Positions 53,155 through 63,083 of a stretch of DNA of 64,000 nt are shown here, one piece after another (within the stretch, counting starts at the first letter, position 1; every line of letters begins with the position of its first letter). A program made the position numbers and the translations under genes. Location of the stretch: assembly GCA_964195425.1 (NCBI GenBank), contig CAXMOM010000011.1, positions 1 through 64,000 on the forward strand. The letters are read 5' to 3'. The DNA is from Glaciecola sp964195425 (GTDB lineage: Bacteria; Pseudomonadota; Gammaproteobacteria; Enterobacterales; Alteromonadaceae). The notes beneath the pieces were generated by a model. That model ran no database searches and was not told the origin of the DNA. It saw only the letters and a list, made by a program, of their open reading frames with translations.

Positions 53155-54903
53155 ATGAAACTTATAAATCATCCACCTTATTCATTTTCTCAGCGTCTGT
53201 TCATGCTAATGAGCATTGTATGTTTATTAAGCCCACTTATGTTTGTCGCCTCTGTTAACGCACAGGTAACGCAGTTAAGCTCGAGTGTTGATCGAAATAA
53301 TATTTTATTAGACGAGTCTTTTCGACTCACCATCGTTGCCGCTGGCTCAGCCGCACGAGATGCCATAGATTTCAGCGCATTACAAACCAACTTTAGGATA
53401 AGCCAGCCATCATTTAGCCAGTCTACACAAATTATTAATGGTTCGATGTCCCGCACCGTCACCTGGACGGTAGACTTGTATCCGAAACAAATTGGCTCAT
53501 TCACTATTGCTAGCTTGGCCATTGACGGTAAATCCAGTAATGAATTTACGGTGCGCGTGTTACCGGTCGATACCGCAAGTGGCGAGCAGCCAAGAGAATT
53601 TTATGTCACCTCAAACATAGACAATCAAACTGTATACTTACAACAACAAATTTTGTACACCGTCAAAATTCACCTTGCTCGTGACATTCAGCGAGGTCAG
53701 CTAACGCAGCCTGATTTAGTCGGTGCTATTGTTGAGCAAATAGGAGAGGATGAAGATTACCAAGAGATTATAGATGGTGTTCGCTACCGTATTATTGAAA
53801 GAAAGTACGCCATTATCCCCCAAGCAAGCGGAAACTATATTGTTGCCGGTCCAATATTTGAAGCAGAAGTACCGACCAATTCACGCCGAAGTTTTGCCAA
53901 TTTTGGACGCAGTAAAAGTATCTCCCGCCGCGCACCTGATATAAACATAGCCGTACTCCCTATTCCCGACAATTACAACGATACGTGGTTGCCCAGCGAG
54001 TTAGTAGAAATTATCGAGCAGTGGCAGGGCAACACCGATCCCTATATGGTAGGTGAGCCCGTTACCCGCACAATTACCCTAACGGCGCTTGGATTGACTA
54101 AAGAACAGTTACCCACTATCAATTTACCCTATCATCCTAGCTTCAAGGTATACCCTGAACAACCTACCTTAGCCACAGTTGAGCGGAACAATAAATTAAT
54201 AGCCCAAGGTGTGTTTAACAGCGCAATTATTCCCGAACAAGCGGGTAGCTTTGTGCTGCCCGAAGCTCGCATACCATGGTTTAATGTTAATACAGGCGAA
54301 ACTGAATTTGCTATTTTACCGGCCCGTTCAATTGAAGTGGTATCTAAGCCAAGCAATGCTGAGGCGATAGAGCAAACAGCAACAGCGTCGAATTTGCAAG
54401 AAAACAATACACCGCGAAGCCAAGCCGAACAAGCTGATTTGCCGATGCAACTGCGTACTATGAATTGGCTGCACTACTTATTAATTGCTTCTAATTTACT
54501 AACACTACTTGCCCTGTATGTGTTTTGGCTAATGAAAAGTGGAACTCAGCGTCGCGCCAAGCACTCGCAACAAGCAGTCGTTAGTCCATTTGCTAATGAA
54601 GATGCTGCGTTTAAGCGCGTAAAAGAAGGCTTAGAGCAAGGCAAACTGGACGGGCTTAGCAACGACCTTGAAATATGGCTACAGGCCTTATTTACTCAGC
54701 AGTTCTATTCAATTAGTGCAAGCTTAGCAACATATCCAGAATCGCAAGCTCTTGACACCTACAACAAAGTACTAGCTAATAGCTTTTCATCGCAGCATCA
54801 GCAAATTGATTATCGCGAGTTCATTGAACGTTTAACACAGTTTAGAATGCTTGCGAAAAAAGATAATAATGAAACCGTACTGTCGATGCTCTATCCAAAG
54901 TAG
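53155..54903 (+). CDS. batD: BatD-like protein
   Basis: 582 residues. A signal peptide (about residues 12-37, ending VNAQ) is followed by beta-rich periplasmic domains (SSVDRNNILLDESFRLTIVA, FYVTSNIDNQTVYLQQQILYTV) and one C-terminal transmembrane helix (about 440-462, LLIASNLLTLLALYVFWLMK), then a cytoplasmic helical tail. This is the BatD family. I favour the ATG at 53155; a TTG four codons earlier (53143) is possible. It closes the MoxR-Bat run; a sigma factor gene starts 36 bp later. Confidence 0.87.
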   Translation: MKLINHPPYSFSQRLFMLMSIVCLLSPLMFVASVNAQVTQLSSSVDRNNILLDESFRLTIVAAGSAARDAIDFSALQTNFRISQPSFSQSTQIINGSMSRTVTWTVDLYPKQIGSFTIASLAIDGKSSNEFTVRVLPVDTASGEQPREFYVTSNIDNQTVYLQQQILYTVKIHLARDIQRGQLTQPDLVGAIVEQIGEDEDYQEIIDGVRYRIIERKYAIIPQASGNYIVAGPIFEAEVPTNSRRSFANFGRSKSISRRAPDINIAVLPIPDNYNDTWLPSELVEIIEQWQGNTDPYMVGEPVTRTITLTALGLTKEQLPTINLPYHPSFKVYPEQPTLATVERNNKLIAQGVFNSAIIPEQAGSFVLPEARIPWFNVNTGETEFAILPARSIEVVSKPSNAEAIEQTATASNLQENNTPRSQAEQADLPMQLRTMNWLHYLLIASNLLTLLALYVFWLMKSGTQRRAKHSQQAVVSPFANEDAAFKRVKEGLEQGKLDGLSNDLEIWLQALFTQQFYSISASLATYPESQALDTYNKVLANSFSSQHQQIDYREFIERLTQFRMLAKKDNNETVLSMLYPK

Positions 54904-54939
54904 TCGGGTTTTGAAAATAATTTAAAATAAGTTGGCCTT

Positions 54940-55491
54940 ATGGGAAATAAATCTGAGGATGTCACGGTCTTATCTGACATGAAGACAAAACAAACCCGAT
55001 ATGAAGCTTTGGTTAGGGCATTTCACACCGATATTTTTAGATATGCGGTGTGGTTAATTAAAGATAAAACGATTGCGGAAGACGTTGTACAAGAGACTTT
55101 TTTGCGCGCTTGGAAATCGTTAGATTCATTAAAAGATGAAGCTGCCGCTAAAGCATGGCTGATTACGATATTACGTAGAGAAAATGCTCGCCGTTTTGAG
55201 CGCAAACAGTTCGACACCGTTGATATTGAAGATGTCTCTGTTGCCGATACCGCAGCACATAGCGAAGATACTATGCAGCAACGGGAAATTCGCAGAGCAA
55301 TTATGAGCTTGAGTATAGAGTATAGAGAGCCCTTAACTATGCAAATCCTTATGGGCTTTAGTGGTGACGAAATTGCCGCGCAACTTAATTTAAACAAAAA
55401 CACCGTAATGACACGGTTATTTAGAGCTAGAAATCAATTGAAAGAAATACTTACCTCTCAAATGAATTATGGGGAGCAGAACAATGGATGA
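54940..55491 (+). CDS. ECF-type RNA polymerase sigma factor (second in the window)
   Basis: 183 residues. Region 2: FHTDIFRYAVWLIKDKTIAEDVVQETFLRAW and WLITILRRENARRFERKQ; region 4: IMSLSIEYREPLTMQILMGFSGDEIA and LNKNTVMTRLFRARNQLKE. It lies 36 bp after batD on the same strand and overlaps the DUF3379 gene by a few bases, as a sigma/anti-sigma pair. A position directly behind the Bat genes suggests shared expression, but this needs evidence. Confidence 0.92.
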   Translation: MGNKSEDVTVLSDMKTKQTRYEALVRAFHTDIFRYAVWLIKDKTIAEDVVQETFLRAWKSLDSLKDEAAAKAWLITILRRENARRFERKQFDTVDIEDVSVADTAAHSEDTMQQREIRRAIMSLSIEYREPLTMQILMGFSGDEIAAQLNLNKNTVMTRLFRARNQLKEILTSQMNYGEQNNG

Positions 55492-56185
55492 TCTAACGTT
55501 TAGAAAAGCTGTTTACGCTGAACCTTTTACCACCGACCCAGCAGTACTAGACGCTGCCGCGCAAGACCCTAAAAAGCAGGCCTTTTGGAAAGGCATAAAG
55601 GCTATGGAAAATGAGCTTAAAGCTGCGATGCAAATTCCAGTACCAGAGAACTTAGCTGAAAAGCTAATTTTACGGCAATCCCTTAGTGAACATAATAGTC
55701 ACTCACAGAAACGCCCATGGTACTTGGCCTTAGCAGCATCGGTAGTATTTGCATCTGTATTAACAATAGGAATGTTAAATACTGGCAATAACAAGCTCAC
55801 CAACGATGTATTTGCACACATGAGTCATGTTGATGTAGAAATAATGAAAGGTATACCTGTTGGCCCCAATACTATAAACGATAAACTGGCTAGCTTTAAT
55901 GGCCAAGTCAACGGCGACTTAGGTGAAGTAGTATCGGCTAATTACTGCTACCTAGATAAAATTAAGAGTTTGCATTTAATAATACGCGGCGAGAACGGCT
56001 TAACTTCATTGTTCGTTGTACCCGACTCTATCACTGAATCGTTAAGTGACACTTTTAATAACGCTACATATGAAGGTGTATCATTTCTTCTCAACTCGGC
56101 TAAAGTAATTGTCGTTGGAGAAAATAAGGCTGATGTACAGCTGCTAGAAAAGCGCGCCAAACAAGCAATGTCGTTTACTGCTTAA
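55484..56185 (+). CDS. DUF3379-family putative anti-sigma factor
   Basis: 233 residues from the ATG at 55484, chosen because GGGGAG ends 7 nt upstream; an in-frame ATG at 55469 contains that site and overlaps further. A cytoplasmic N-terminal region (1-78) is followed by one transmembrane helix (about 80-98) and a periplasmic domain (about 100-233, with FAHMSHVDVEIMKGIPVGPNTINDKL split by conserved motifs). DUF3379 proteins of Alteromonadales and Shewanella occur next to ECF sigma factors. A terminator follows. Confidence 0.8.
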   Translation: MDDLTFRKAVYAEPFTTDPAVLDAAAQDPKKQAFWKGIKAMENELKAAMQIPVPENLAEKLILRQSLSEHNSHSQKRPWYLALAASVVFASVLTIGMLNTGNNKLTNDVFAHMSHVDVEIMKGIPVGPNTINDKLASFNGQVNGDLGEVVSANYCYLDKIKSLHLIIRGENGLTSLFVVPDSITESLSDTFNNATYEGVSFLLNSAKVIVVGENKADVQLLEKRAKQAMSFTA

Positions 56186-56204
56186 TACACGCCCCAATAA
56201 TATT

Positions 56205-56250
56205 AAAAAGCGCCTGCTATTTTCTAATATAGTACAAAGGCGCTTTTTTT
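56205..56250 (+). terminator. Intrinsic terminator after the sigma/DUF3379 pair
   Basis: AAAAAGCGCCT (56205-56215) pairs with AGGCGCTTTTT (56238-56248), with a smaller hairpin CTAT...ATAG in the loop, and the run of T continues to 56250. It ends the moxR-bat-ecf-DUF3379 run. Confidence 0.8.
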
Positions 56251-56316
56251 GTGTTTATCCTGTTAGACTAGCCACATCACGTCCTATAAAAAATATAATA
56301 ATAAAAGGTAGTATTC

Positions 56317-57831
56317 ATGGAATTTGGCACATATATATCGCTGGCAGTTTATTTCTTGATAATGTTGGGCATAGGCCTCTATGCATTTAAAACCAATGAA
56401 GACAATGCGTCAGGCTATTTGCTAGGCGGCAGAAAGTTAAGCGCACCGGTCACGGCTCTTTCTGCCGGTGCTTCTGATATGAGTGGATGGATGCTAATGG
56501 GCGTGCCCGGCGCCATGTATATATCGGGTGCCTCTTCACTGTGGATTGCTTTTGGTCTTACATTTGGCGCGTGGATGAACTATTTAGTGGTAGCGCCCCG
56601 TCTCAGAATTTTTACCGAGGTTGCTAACGACTCCATCACCTTGCCTGATTATTTTGAGAATCGTTTTTTAGACAAAACAAGAATGCTTCGCGTAATTGCT
56701 TCAATTGTTATCATTCTCTTTTTTACACTGTACACATCTTCAGGGGTGGTGGCAGGCGGAAAGTTGTTTGAATCATCTTTTGGTTTAAGCTATCAAATAG
56801 GCATATTTATTACTGCAGGCGTTGTAGTAACCTATACCTTTTTTGGCGGTTTTACAGCGGTATCTATCACCGATTTCGTGCAAGGTTGCATTATGTTTAT
56901 AGCGCTTATTTTAGTTCCCAGCGTAGTTATATTTGAACTAGGTGGTATTAACCAAACCTTAGAAAGCGTAGCGGCCATAAACCCTAATTTACTATCGTTA
57001 ATGACCGATGGTGCCACAGGCGAAACCCTAGGCTTTGTTGCCATTATTTCGTTATTGTCGTGGGGCCTAGGCTACTTTGGACAGCCACATATTATCGTAA
57101 GATTTATGGCCATTAGCAGTGCTAAACAATTACCAGCCGCCCGAAGAATTGGTATGACGTGGATGATAGTCTCTTTAGCTGGCGCTGCCATGACAGGCAT
57201 ATTTGGTCTTGCCTACATGACCGGTAGCGGCATTCCACTTGATGATCCAGAAACCATATTTATTGTGCTATCGCAGCTACTCTTTAACCCGCTTATTGGT
57301 GGTTTCTTATTAGCCGCTATTTTAGCGGCCATTATGAGTACCATATCTTCTCAATTACTAGTTACATCTAGTTCATTAACACGTGACGTATATGCTTGTT
57401 TTATCAACAAAGAAGCAACTGAAAGTCAGCAGGTAATGGTTGGTCGCATTTGCGTGATTGTCGTGGCTGTTGCCGCTATTGGAATGGCCTTAGGCGAAAA
57501 CAAAACAATATTGTCTCTTGTGAGCAATGCATGGGCGGGTTTTGGCGCCGCTTTTGGTCCACTGGTAATTATCTCGCTACTTTGGAGTAAGATGACTAAA
57601 GCTAGTGCAATTGGGGGCATGCTAGGAGGCACCATTACCGTTTTAGTTTGGATTTTTGTGCCCATTGATGCCCAAGGAACTGTTTTATCTTCGCATATTT
57701 ATGAAATAATCCCTGGGGTTTTGGTCTCCTCGGCCGTTATAGTGATTATGAGCAAAATGATGCCCGACCAAGACTCGGAAGTATCGTCACTGTTTAATCA
57801 ATTTACGCGTCGTTATAAAACCGATTCGTAA
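56317..57831 (+). CDS. putP: Sodium/proline symporter
   Basis: 504 residues and about thirteen hydrophobic helices. SSS-family signatures typical of PutP are visible: GGRKLSAPVTALSAGASDMSGW, the GALYLSG-like GAMYISGASSLW, LTFGAWMNYLVVAPRLR, FGQPHIIVRFMAI and STISSQLLVTSSSLTRD. It imports L-proline with Na+. No putA is adjacent. It has its own promoter region behind the terminator. Confidence 0.92.
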   Translation: MEFGTYISLAVYFLIMLGIGLYAFKTNEDNASGYLLGGRKLSAPVTALSAGASDMSGWMLMGVPGAMYISGASSLWIAFGLTFGAWMNYLVVAPRLRIFTEVANDSITLPDYFENRFLDKTRMLRVIASIVIILFFTLYTSSGVVAGGKLFESSFGLSYQIGIFITAGVVVTYTFFGGFTAVSITDFVQGCIMFIALILVPSVVIFELGGINQTLESVAAINPNLLSLMTDGATGETLGFVAIISLLSWGLGYFGQPHIIVRFMAISSAKQLPAARRIGMTWMIVSLAGAAMTGIFGLAYMTGSGIPLDDPETIFIVLSQLLFNPLIGGFLLAAILAAIMSTISSQLLVTSSSLTRDVYACFINKEATESQQVMVGRICVIVVAVAAIGMALGENKTILSLVSNAWAGFGAAFGPLVIISLLWSKMTKASAIGGMLGGTITVLVWIFVPIDAQGTVLSSHIYEIIPGVLVSSAVIVIMSKMMPDQDSEVSSLFNQFTRRYKTDS

Positions 57832-57852
57832 TATCAATATTTATCGAGGCAT

Positions 57853-59073
57853 ATGGCTTTTTTCGCAGCGCGACAACCTATATTAGACATTAATAAAAAT
57901 GTGTACGGATACGAGTTATTATTTCGTACTGGTAGCGACAATGTGTTCCCTGATATAGACCAGGAAAAAGCCACATCGAAAATGATTGAAGGTCTACAGT
58001 TTGACTTAGGCCTTAATAAAATATCTTCGGGAAAGTTTGCTTTTATAAACTTTACCGAAGAATCGATAGTTAAATCGTACCCAAGACTTCTCCCTAAAGA
58101 CAAAGTCGTTATTGAAATTCTTGAGACGGTGAACCCCACAGATGAAATTTATTCCGAACTAAAACAATTACATGATGAAGGCTATGTTATAGCCCTAGAC
58201 GATTTTATTCATACTGAACAATGGGAACGGTTTTACGAAATATGTAAAATTATAAAGGTCGATTGTTTAAACATCTTAGAAGATGAACTAACGCAAATCG
58301 CTCACCTAAAAAAACGCCATCCCCATATTGTACTGCTGGCTGAAAAAGTTGAAAGCTATGATGAATTTACACGCTATGTAGATTTGGGCTTTGATTTATT
58401 TCAAGGTTATTTTTTTAGTAAGCCTGAACTCATGACAAACGCCAGTATGTCTTCTTCTCAGGCATTGCTCTCGAGTCTATTGAGCGAGATTACTAAAGCC
58501 GTTCCCGATATCAAGCTAATCACTGGCGCACTCGAAATGGATGCTGGTTTATCTTTTAAAGTGCTGCGGTATACGCAATCCCCGTTATTTAAGCGTGGCG
58601 GCAAAATCGAAAGTATAAGGCACGCAGTAGTAATGCTAGGCAAAGCCGAACTAGAGCGTATTATAACGCTGCTCTTTGCAGCCTCGTTAGGCAGCAATAA
58701 ACCGACTGAACTTATTAAACTTTCGATGCATCGCGCAAAATTTTGCGAGGGCTTAGCAACAATGTCGCACACAGATGATAATGTGTCTTCAGCATTTTTG
58801 GTGGGCATGCTCTCACTTATTGATGCAATGCTAGATGCAAGCATAGAGGATCTTATTGGCAATATGCCACTTTCAGATTCTATTAAAGAAGCACTTTTAA
58901 CAAGCAAAGGTTGGCTCGGCGAAGCTGTATTAGTCTGTGAAATAATCGAAAAGGGTGAGTGGATAAAGCTCGATAAAGCCTGCGCGGTTATGAAACTTGA
59001 ATACGACGAGGTTGTCTCGGCATATATAGATTCAGCTATTTGGGCGGAAGAGCGCCTTGATCTAATGATATAA
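57853..59073 (+). CDS. EAL-HDOD signalling protein (YuxH-like)
   Basis: 406 residues. The N-terminal EAL domain (about 1-200) retains most metal- and substrate-binding positions: E21 (YELLFR in place of EAL), N66, E88, D116-D117, K135, E164 and Q184 in LFQGYFFSKP. Only the Gly after the DD pair is replaced (DDFI). The C-terminal HDOD domain (about 205-390) contains RHAVVMLGKAELERI. Proteins of this layout are often regulatory rather than active c-di-GMP phosphodiesterases, so activity is uncertain. It lies 21 bp after putP and may be cotranscribed. Confidence 0.88.
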   Translation: MAFFAARQPILDINKNVYGYELLFRTGSDNVFPDIDQEKATSKMIEGLQFDLGLNKISSGKFAFINFTEESIVKSYPRLLPKDKVVIEILETVNPTDEIYSELKQLHDEGYVIALDDFIHTEQWERFYEICKIIKVDCLNILEDELTQIAHLKKRHPHIVLLAEKVESYDEFTRYVDLGFDLFQGYFFSKPELMTNASMSSSQALLSSLLSEITKAVPDIKLITGALEMDAGLSFKVLRYTQSPLFKRGGKIESIRHAVVMLGKAELERIITLLFAASLGSNKPTELIKLSMHRAKFCEGLATMSHTDDNVSSAFLVGMLSLIDAMLDASIEDLIGNMPLSDSIKEALLTSKGWLGEAVLVCEIIEKGEWIKLDKACAVMKLEYDEVVSAYIDSAIWAEERLDLMI

Positions 59074-59336
59074 GTTCCTTGTTTGTTGCTACACATCCTG
59101 TACATCTGATTAAATTAACATACTTATAACAAAACCATCTAATAAGTTATAAAACAGTAATTAACGATAACGATTTGTGATAGTAGACTTTCTAAAACAT
59201 GTTAAAATTATATGCATATAAGCAATTAGTATATAAAATTATTGGTGATTAGGCCCAAATACCACCCTAAATACAAAAAATGAAACAAAGGTGCCTAGTT
59301 TTTTTTGTCTGTTAATTAATACAAGTAGAGTAAAAT

Positions 59337-60251
59337 ATGACTGCTAAATTGCCCTCCATGACGCACCTCAAACAACTTGAGGCCGAGAGCATACATATCT
59401 TCAGAGAAGTCGCTGCTGAGTTCGATAACCCAGTAATGCTTTATTCGGTAGGTAAAGATTCATCGGTGCTATTACATTTAGCACGAAAAGCCTTCGCACC
59501 AGGTACTATTCCCTTCCCGCTTTTACATGTAGACACTACATGGAAATTCAAAGAAATGATTGAGTTCAGAGACCAAATTGCTAAAAAGCTCAATTTGAAC
59601 CTGCTTGTACATACCAATCAAGAAGGCGTTGACCAAGGCGTAAATCCTTTCTCAGTCGGTAGTGCTAAACATACCGACATAATGAAAACTGTTGCTCTTA
59701 AACAAGCATTAAATCACTACAAATTTGATGCTGCTTTTGGCGGTGCTCGTCGCGATGAAGAGAAATCTCGCGCAAAAGAACGCGTATATTCATTTAGAGA
59801 TGAAAATCACCGCTGGGACCCCAAAAACCAACGCCCAGAGTTATGGAATATCTATAATTCACAAATCAATAAAGGCGAGAGTATAAGAGTATTTCCAATG
59901 TCCAATTGGACAGAGCTTGATATATGGCAGTATATCTATTCAGAAAACATTGAAATTCCCTCTTTGTATCTAGCTAAACCGCGTCCGGTGGTTGACCGCG
60001 ATGGTGTGTTAATAATGGTCGACGACGACCGTATGCCGCTAAAAGAAGGTGAAGTGCCAGAAATGAAGTCTGTTCGTTTTAGAACGCTTGGCTGCTATCC
60101 ACTTACTGGAGCGGTAGAGTCTGTAGCCGACACTTTGCCAGACGTTATACAAGAAATGCTGCTAACCAAAACCTCAGAGCGTCAAGGTCGAATAATTGAT
60201 AGCGATTCTTCAGGTTCTATGGAGAAAAAGAAAATGGAGGGTTACTTCTAA
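59337..60251 (+). CDS. cysD: Sulfate adenylyltransferase subunit 2
   Basis: 304 residues. It is a PP-loop ATP pyrophosphatase: SVGKDSSVLLHLARKAF (about 37-53), with the family signatures FGGARRDEEKSRAKER and PMSNWTELDIW. With CysN it makes adenosine 5'-phosphosulfate from sulfate and ATP. First gene of the cysD-cysC-cysQ-cysN run; the stop overlaps the cysC start as TAATG. Confidence 0.97.
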   Translation: MTAKLPSMTHLKQLEAESIHIFREVAAEFDNPVMLYSVGKDSSVLLHLARKAFAPGTIPFPLLHVDTTWKFKEMIEFRDQIAKKLNLNLLVHTNQEGVDQGVNPFSVGSAKHTDIMKTVALKQALNHYKFDAAFGGARRDEEKSRAKERVYSFRDENHRWDPKNQRPELWNIYNSQINKGESIRVFPMSNWTELDIWQYIYSENIEIPSLYLAKPRPVVDRDGVLIMVDDDRMPLKEGEVPEMKSVRFRTLGCYPLTGAVESVADTLPDVIQEMLLTKTSERQGRIIDSDSSGSMEKKKMEGYF

Positions 60252-60847
60252 TGACAACCAATATTGTATGGCATGAAAGTATTGTGAATAAACAACACAG
60301 GGCTACCAAACTTGAGCAAAACCCTAGTGTTATTTGGTTAACCGGTTTGTCTGGGTCGGGTAAATCGACCATCGCCAACTTATTAGAAAAACGCTTGTAT
60401 GAAGCGAACCACGCTACTTACTTACTCGATGGCGACAATGTAAGGCATGGTTTATGCGGCGACTTAGGCTTTGACGACAAAGCGCGTGTTGAAAACATCC
60501 GCCGAATTAGTGAAGTAAGTAAACTATTTGTCGACGCGGGTATGATTGTACTCACCGCTTTTATTTCACCTTTTAAAGCTGACCGTAATTACTGCAGGTC
60601 TTTGCTGAAGCCAGGTGAATTTATTGAAGTATTTGTTGACACCCCCATTGAAGTTTGTGAAAAGCGAGATCCGAAAGGCCTTTATCAAAAAGCCAGAAGC
60701 GGAGAAATCAAGCATTTCACCGGTATAGACTCTGCCTATGAAGCGCCTGAATCGCCTGAAATTCACTTACACTATCAAGACGAAAGTGCAGAGCAAACCA
60801 CCCAGCGTTTGTATTTAGCTCTTCAGGAAAAAGGATATGTAAAGTGA
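60251..60847 (+). CDS. cysC: Adenylylsulfate kinase
   Basis: 198 residues. P-loop GLSGSGKST (about 32-40), then LLDGDNVRHGLCGDLGF and the IRRISEVSKLF helix, all standard APS kinase. It phosphorylates APS to PAPS, for reductive assimilation or sulfotransferases. It is a free-standing CysC and is not fused to CysN. The GTGA overlap with cysQ indicates coupling. Confidence 0.97.
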   Translation: MTTNIVWHESIVNKQHRATKLEQNPSVIWLTGLSGSGKSTIANLLEKRLYEANHATYLLDGDNVRHGLCGDLGFDDKARVENIRRISEVSKLFVDAGMIVLTAFISPFKADRNYCRSLLKPGEFIEVFVDTPIEVCEKRDPKGLYQKARSGEIKHFTGIDSAYEAPESPEIHLHYQDESAEQTTQRLYLALQEKGYVK

Positions 60848-61641
60848 GTAGTTTTCAAATAAACGAACAAAGCATACAAGCGGTAACACAAATTGCGCTA
60901 GCAGCAGGCGATAAGATTCTAGAAATCTATGCCCAAGACTTTACTATTTACGACAAGTCAGACTCTAGCCCACTGACCGAAGCTGATCTTGCCGCGCATC
61001 ATCATATTGTAGATGCATTGCAGGCAATCACCGACTTACCCATATTGTCAGAAGAATCTAGTGAAATTACGTGGCAAGAACGCAAGACTTGGACACGCTA
61101 TTGGTTAGTAGACCCGCTAGATGGGACCAAAGAATTCATCAAAAAAAATGGTGAGTTCACCGTTAATATCGCACTAATAGAATATGGCGAACCTACTTTC
61201 GGCGTAGTTCATGCTCCTGTTCTCAAAAAGACCTACGTGGGCGCAAAAGACTTCGGTGCCTATGTAATTGAAAACGAACACAAAAAAATTATTAAGGCAA
61301 GTCCGCACGTCGCTGGCGAAACTTGGAAAGTAGTTGGAAGTCGCTCTCATCAAAGTCCTGAAATTAATAAAATTATGGATACGCTAGAGGGTGAAAAAGA
61401 CTTAGTCGCTATGGGTAGCTCATTAAAGCTATGTTTAGTTGCTGCCGGTGAGGCGCACTTATATCCGCGAGTTGGCCTTACTAGCGAATGGGACACCGGC
61501 GCAGCTCATGCGGTTGCGTTAGCTGCCGGAGCAAAAGTCACTGTTCTTGACCCAAATAATCCTTTTGATGCCGACGCACACCCGCTTCGCTACAATCAGA
61601 AAGAATCGATTTTGAACCCTTTTTTCATGGTGAGTTGCTAA
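60844..61641 (+). CDS. cysQ: 3'(2'),5'-bisphosphate nucleotidase CysQ
   Basis: 265 residues of the inositol monophosphatase fold. Metal ligands are in LPILSEESSE, VDPLDGTKEFIKK and the C-terminal TSEWDTGAAHAVALAAG. It hydrolyses PAP, the by-product of PAPS use, to AMP. The start is GTG at 60844. Placement between cysC and cysN, one base before cysN begins, ties PAP removal directly to PAPS formation. Confidence 0.95.
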   Translation: MSSFQINEQSIQAVTQIALAAGDKILEIYAQDFTIYDKSDSSPLTEADLAAHHHIVDALQAITDLPILSEESSEITWQERKTWTRYWLVDPLDGTKEFIKKNGEFTVNIALIEYGEPTFGVVHAPVLKKTYVGAKDFGAYVIENEHKKIIKASPHVAGETWKVVGSRSHQSPEINKIMDTLEGEKDLVAMGSSLKLCLVAAGEAHLYPRVGLTSEWDTGAAHAVALAAGAKVTVLDPNNPFDADAHPLRYNQKESILNPFFMVSC

Positions 61642-61642
61642 G

Positions 61643-63049
61643 ATGTTTAACGAAAATGAATTATTACGCTCAGACATAAATGAGTATTTAGCCGCCCACG
61701 AGCGCAAAGACTTAATGCGTTTTTTAACCTGTGGTAGCGTTGACGATGGTAAAAGCACCTTAATAGGACGCTTGCTTCACGACTCTAAAATGATTTATGA
61801 GGACCAATTAGCGGCAATTACCAAAGACAGCAAAAAAGTAGGTACTACCGGCGAAAAAGTCGATTTAGCTTTATTAGTGGATGGCCTGCAATCTGAACGT
61901 GAGCAAGGCATTACCATAGATGTAGCTTATCGTTACTTTAGTACCGACAAGCGCAAATTCATCATTGCAGATACCCCAGGGCACGAGCAGTATACGCGCA
62001 ACATGGTAACCGGCGCTTCTAACTGCGACCTTGCTATTTTAATGGTTGATGCCCGCGCTGGTATCAAAACACAAACTAAACGCCATTCCTTTTTAGCCTC
62101 GTTACTTGGCATTAAGCACGCTATTGTTGCGGTCAATAAAATGGATTTGATGGAATTTAGTGAAACCGTCTTTAATGAGATTAAGCAAGATTTTATCGCG
62201 TTTTCTAAACAGCTTAATATCCCCGACATCCGCTTTATACCTATGTCGGCCCTTGAAGGCGACAATGTAGTAAACAGAAGCGAGCATACGTCTTGGTATA
62301 CTGGTCCTACATTAATGGAAACATTAGAAAACATTGAAATATCAGATCAGCTTAACGATGATTTTAGATTTCCAGTACAGTATGTCAACAGACCACACTT
62401 AAACTTCAGGGGCTTTGCAGGTACGGTTGTTTCTGGTCAAATTTCAGTTGGCGACAGCATCACGGTATTGCCATCGGGTAAAACCTCAAAAGTGAAGTCT
62501 ATTTATACATTCGACGGTGACATCGACCACGCTACAGCTCAACAGGCGGTTACCTTAACCCTTGAAGATGAAATTGATATCTCTCGTGGCGACATGATTG
62601 TCAAAGATGACAACAAACCATTAAACGCAAATAGCTTTACTGCTCATTTAGTATGGATGGCAGAAGAAGCGCTTATTCCTAATAAGCAATATAGCTTCAA
62701 ATTTGCCACTAAAACAGTGACTGGGACGGTCTCTGATTTACACCACAAAATTGATGTAAATACCCTTAAAGAAAGTAAAGCCCTGCATTTAAATTTAAAT
62801 GAAATTGGTGTGGCTAATATTAGGTTAACGCAAAACATTGCGTGTGACCCTTATACATCAAACCGAGCTACCGGTGCCTTTATCATGATTGATCGCATGA
62901 CAAATGGTACGGTTGGTGCAGGTATGATAATTAGCGCTAACCAAGAAAAAATAGGTTCAACACAATATTCAGAGTTTGAACTTGAAATGAATGCACTAGT
63001 GAGAAAGCACTTCCCACATTGGGGTACCACCGACATCAGCAGTAGTTAA
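61643..63049 (+). CDS. cysN: Sulfate adenylyltransferase subunit 1 (GTPase)
   Basis: 468 residues, an EF-Tu-like GTPase. G1 is GSVDDGKST (about 31-39), G3 is DTPGHEQYTRNMVTG, G4 is NKMDLM. Domains II and III follow. GTP hydrolysis drives APS synthesis by CysD. It has no C-terminal APS kinase domain, consistent with the separate cysC. It follows cysQ immediately. Confidence 0.97.
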   Translation: MFNENELLRSDINEYLAAHERKDLMRFLTCGSVDDGKSTLIGRLLHDSKMIYEDQLAAITKDSKKVGTTGEKVDLALLVDGLQSEREQGITIDVAYRYFSTDKRKFIIADTPGHEQYTRNMVTGASNCDLAILMVDARAGIKTQTKRHSFLASLLGIKHAIVAVNKMDLMEFSETVFNEIKQDFIAFSKQLNIPDIRFIPMSALEGDNVVNRSEHTSWYTGPTLMETLENIEISDQLNDDFRFPVQYVNRPHLNFRGFAGTVVSGQISVGDSITVLPSGKTSKVKSIYTFDGDIDHATAQQAVTLTLEDEIDISRGDMIVKDDNKPLNANSFTAHLVWMAEEALIPNKQYSFKFATKTVTGTVSDLHHKIDVNTLKESKALHLNLNEIGVANIRLTQNIACDPYTSNRATGAFIMIDRMTNGTVGAGMIISANQEKIGSTQYSEFELEMNALVRKHFPHWGTTDISSS

Positions 63050-63083
63050 TCTCAAAGTGGTATTACTATACACTTAGCAATTA

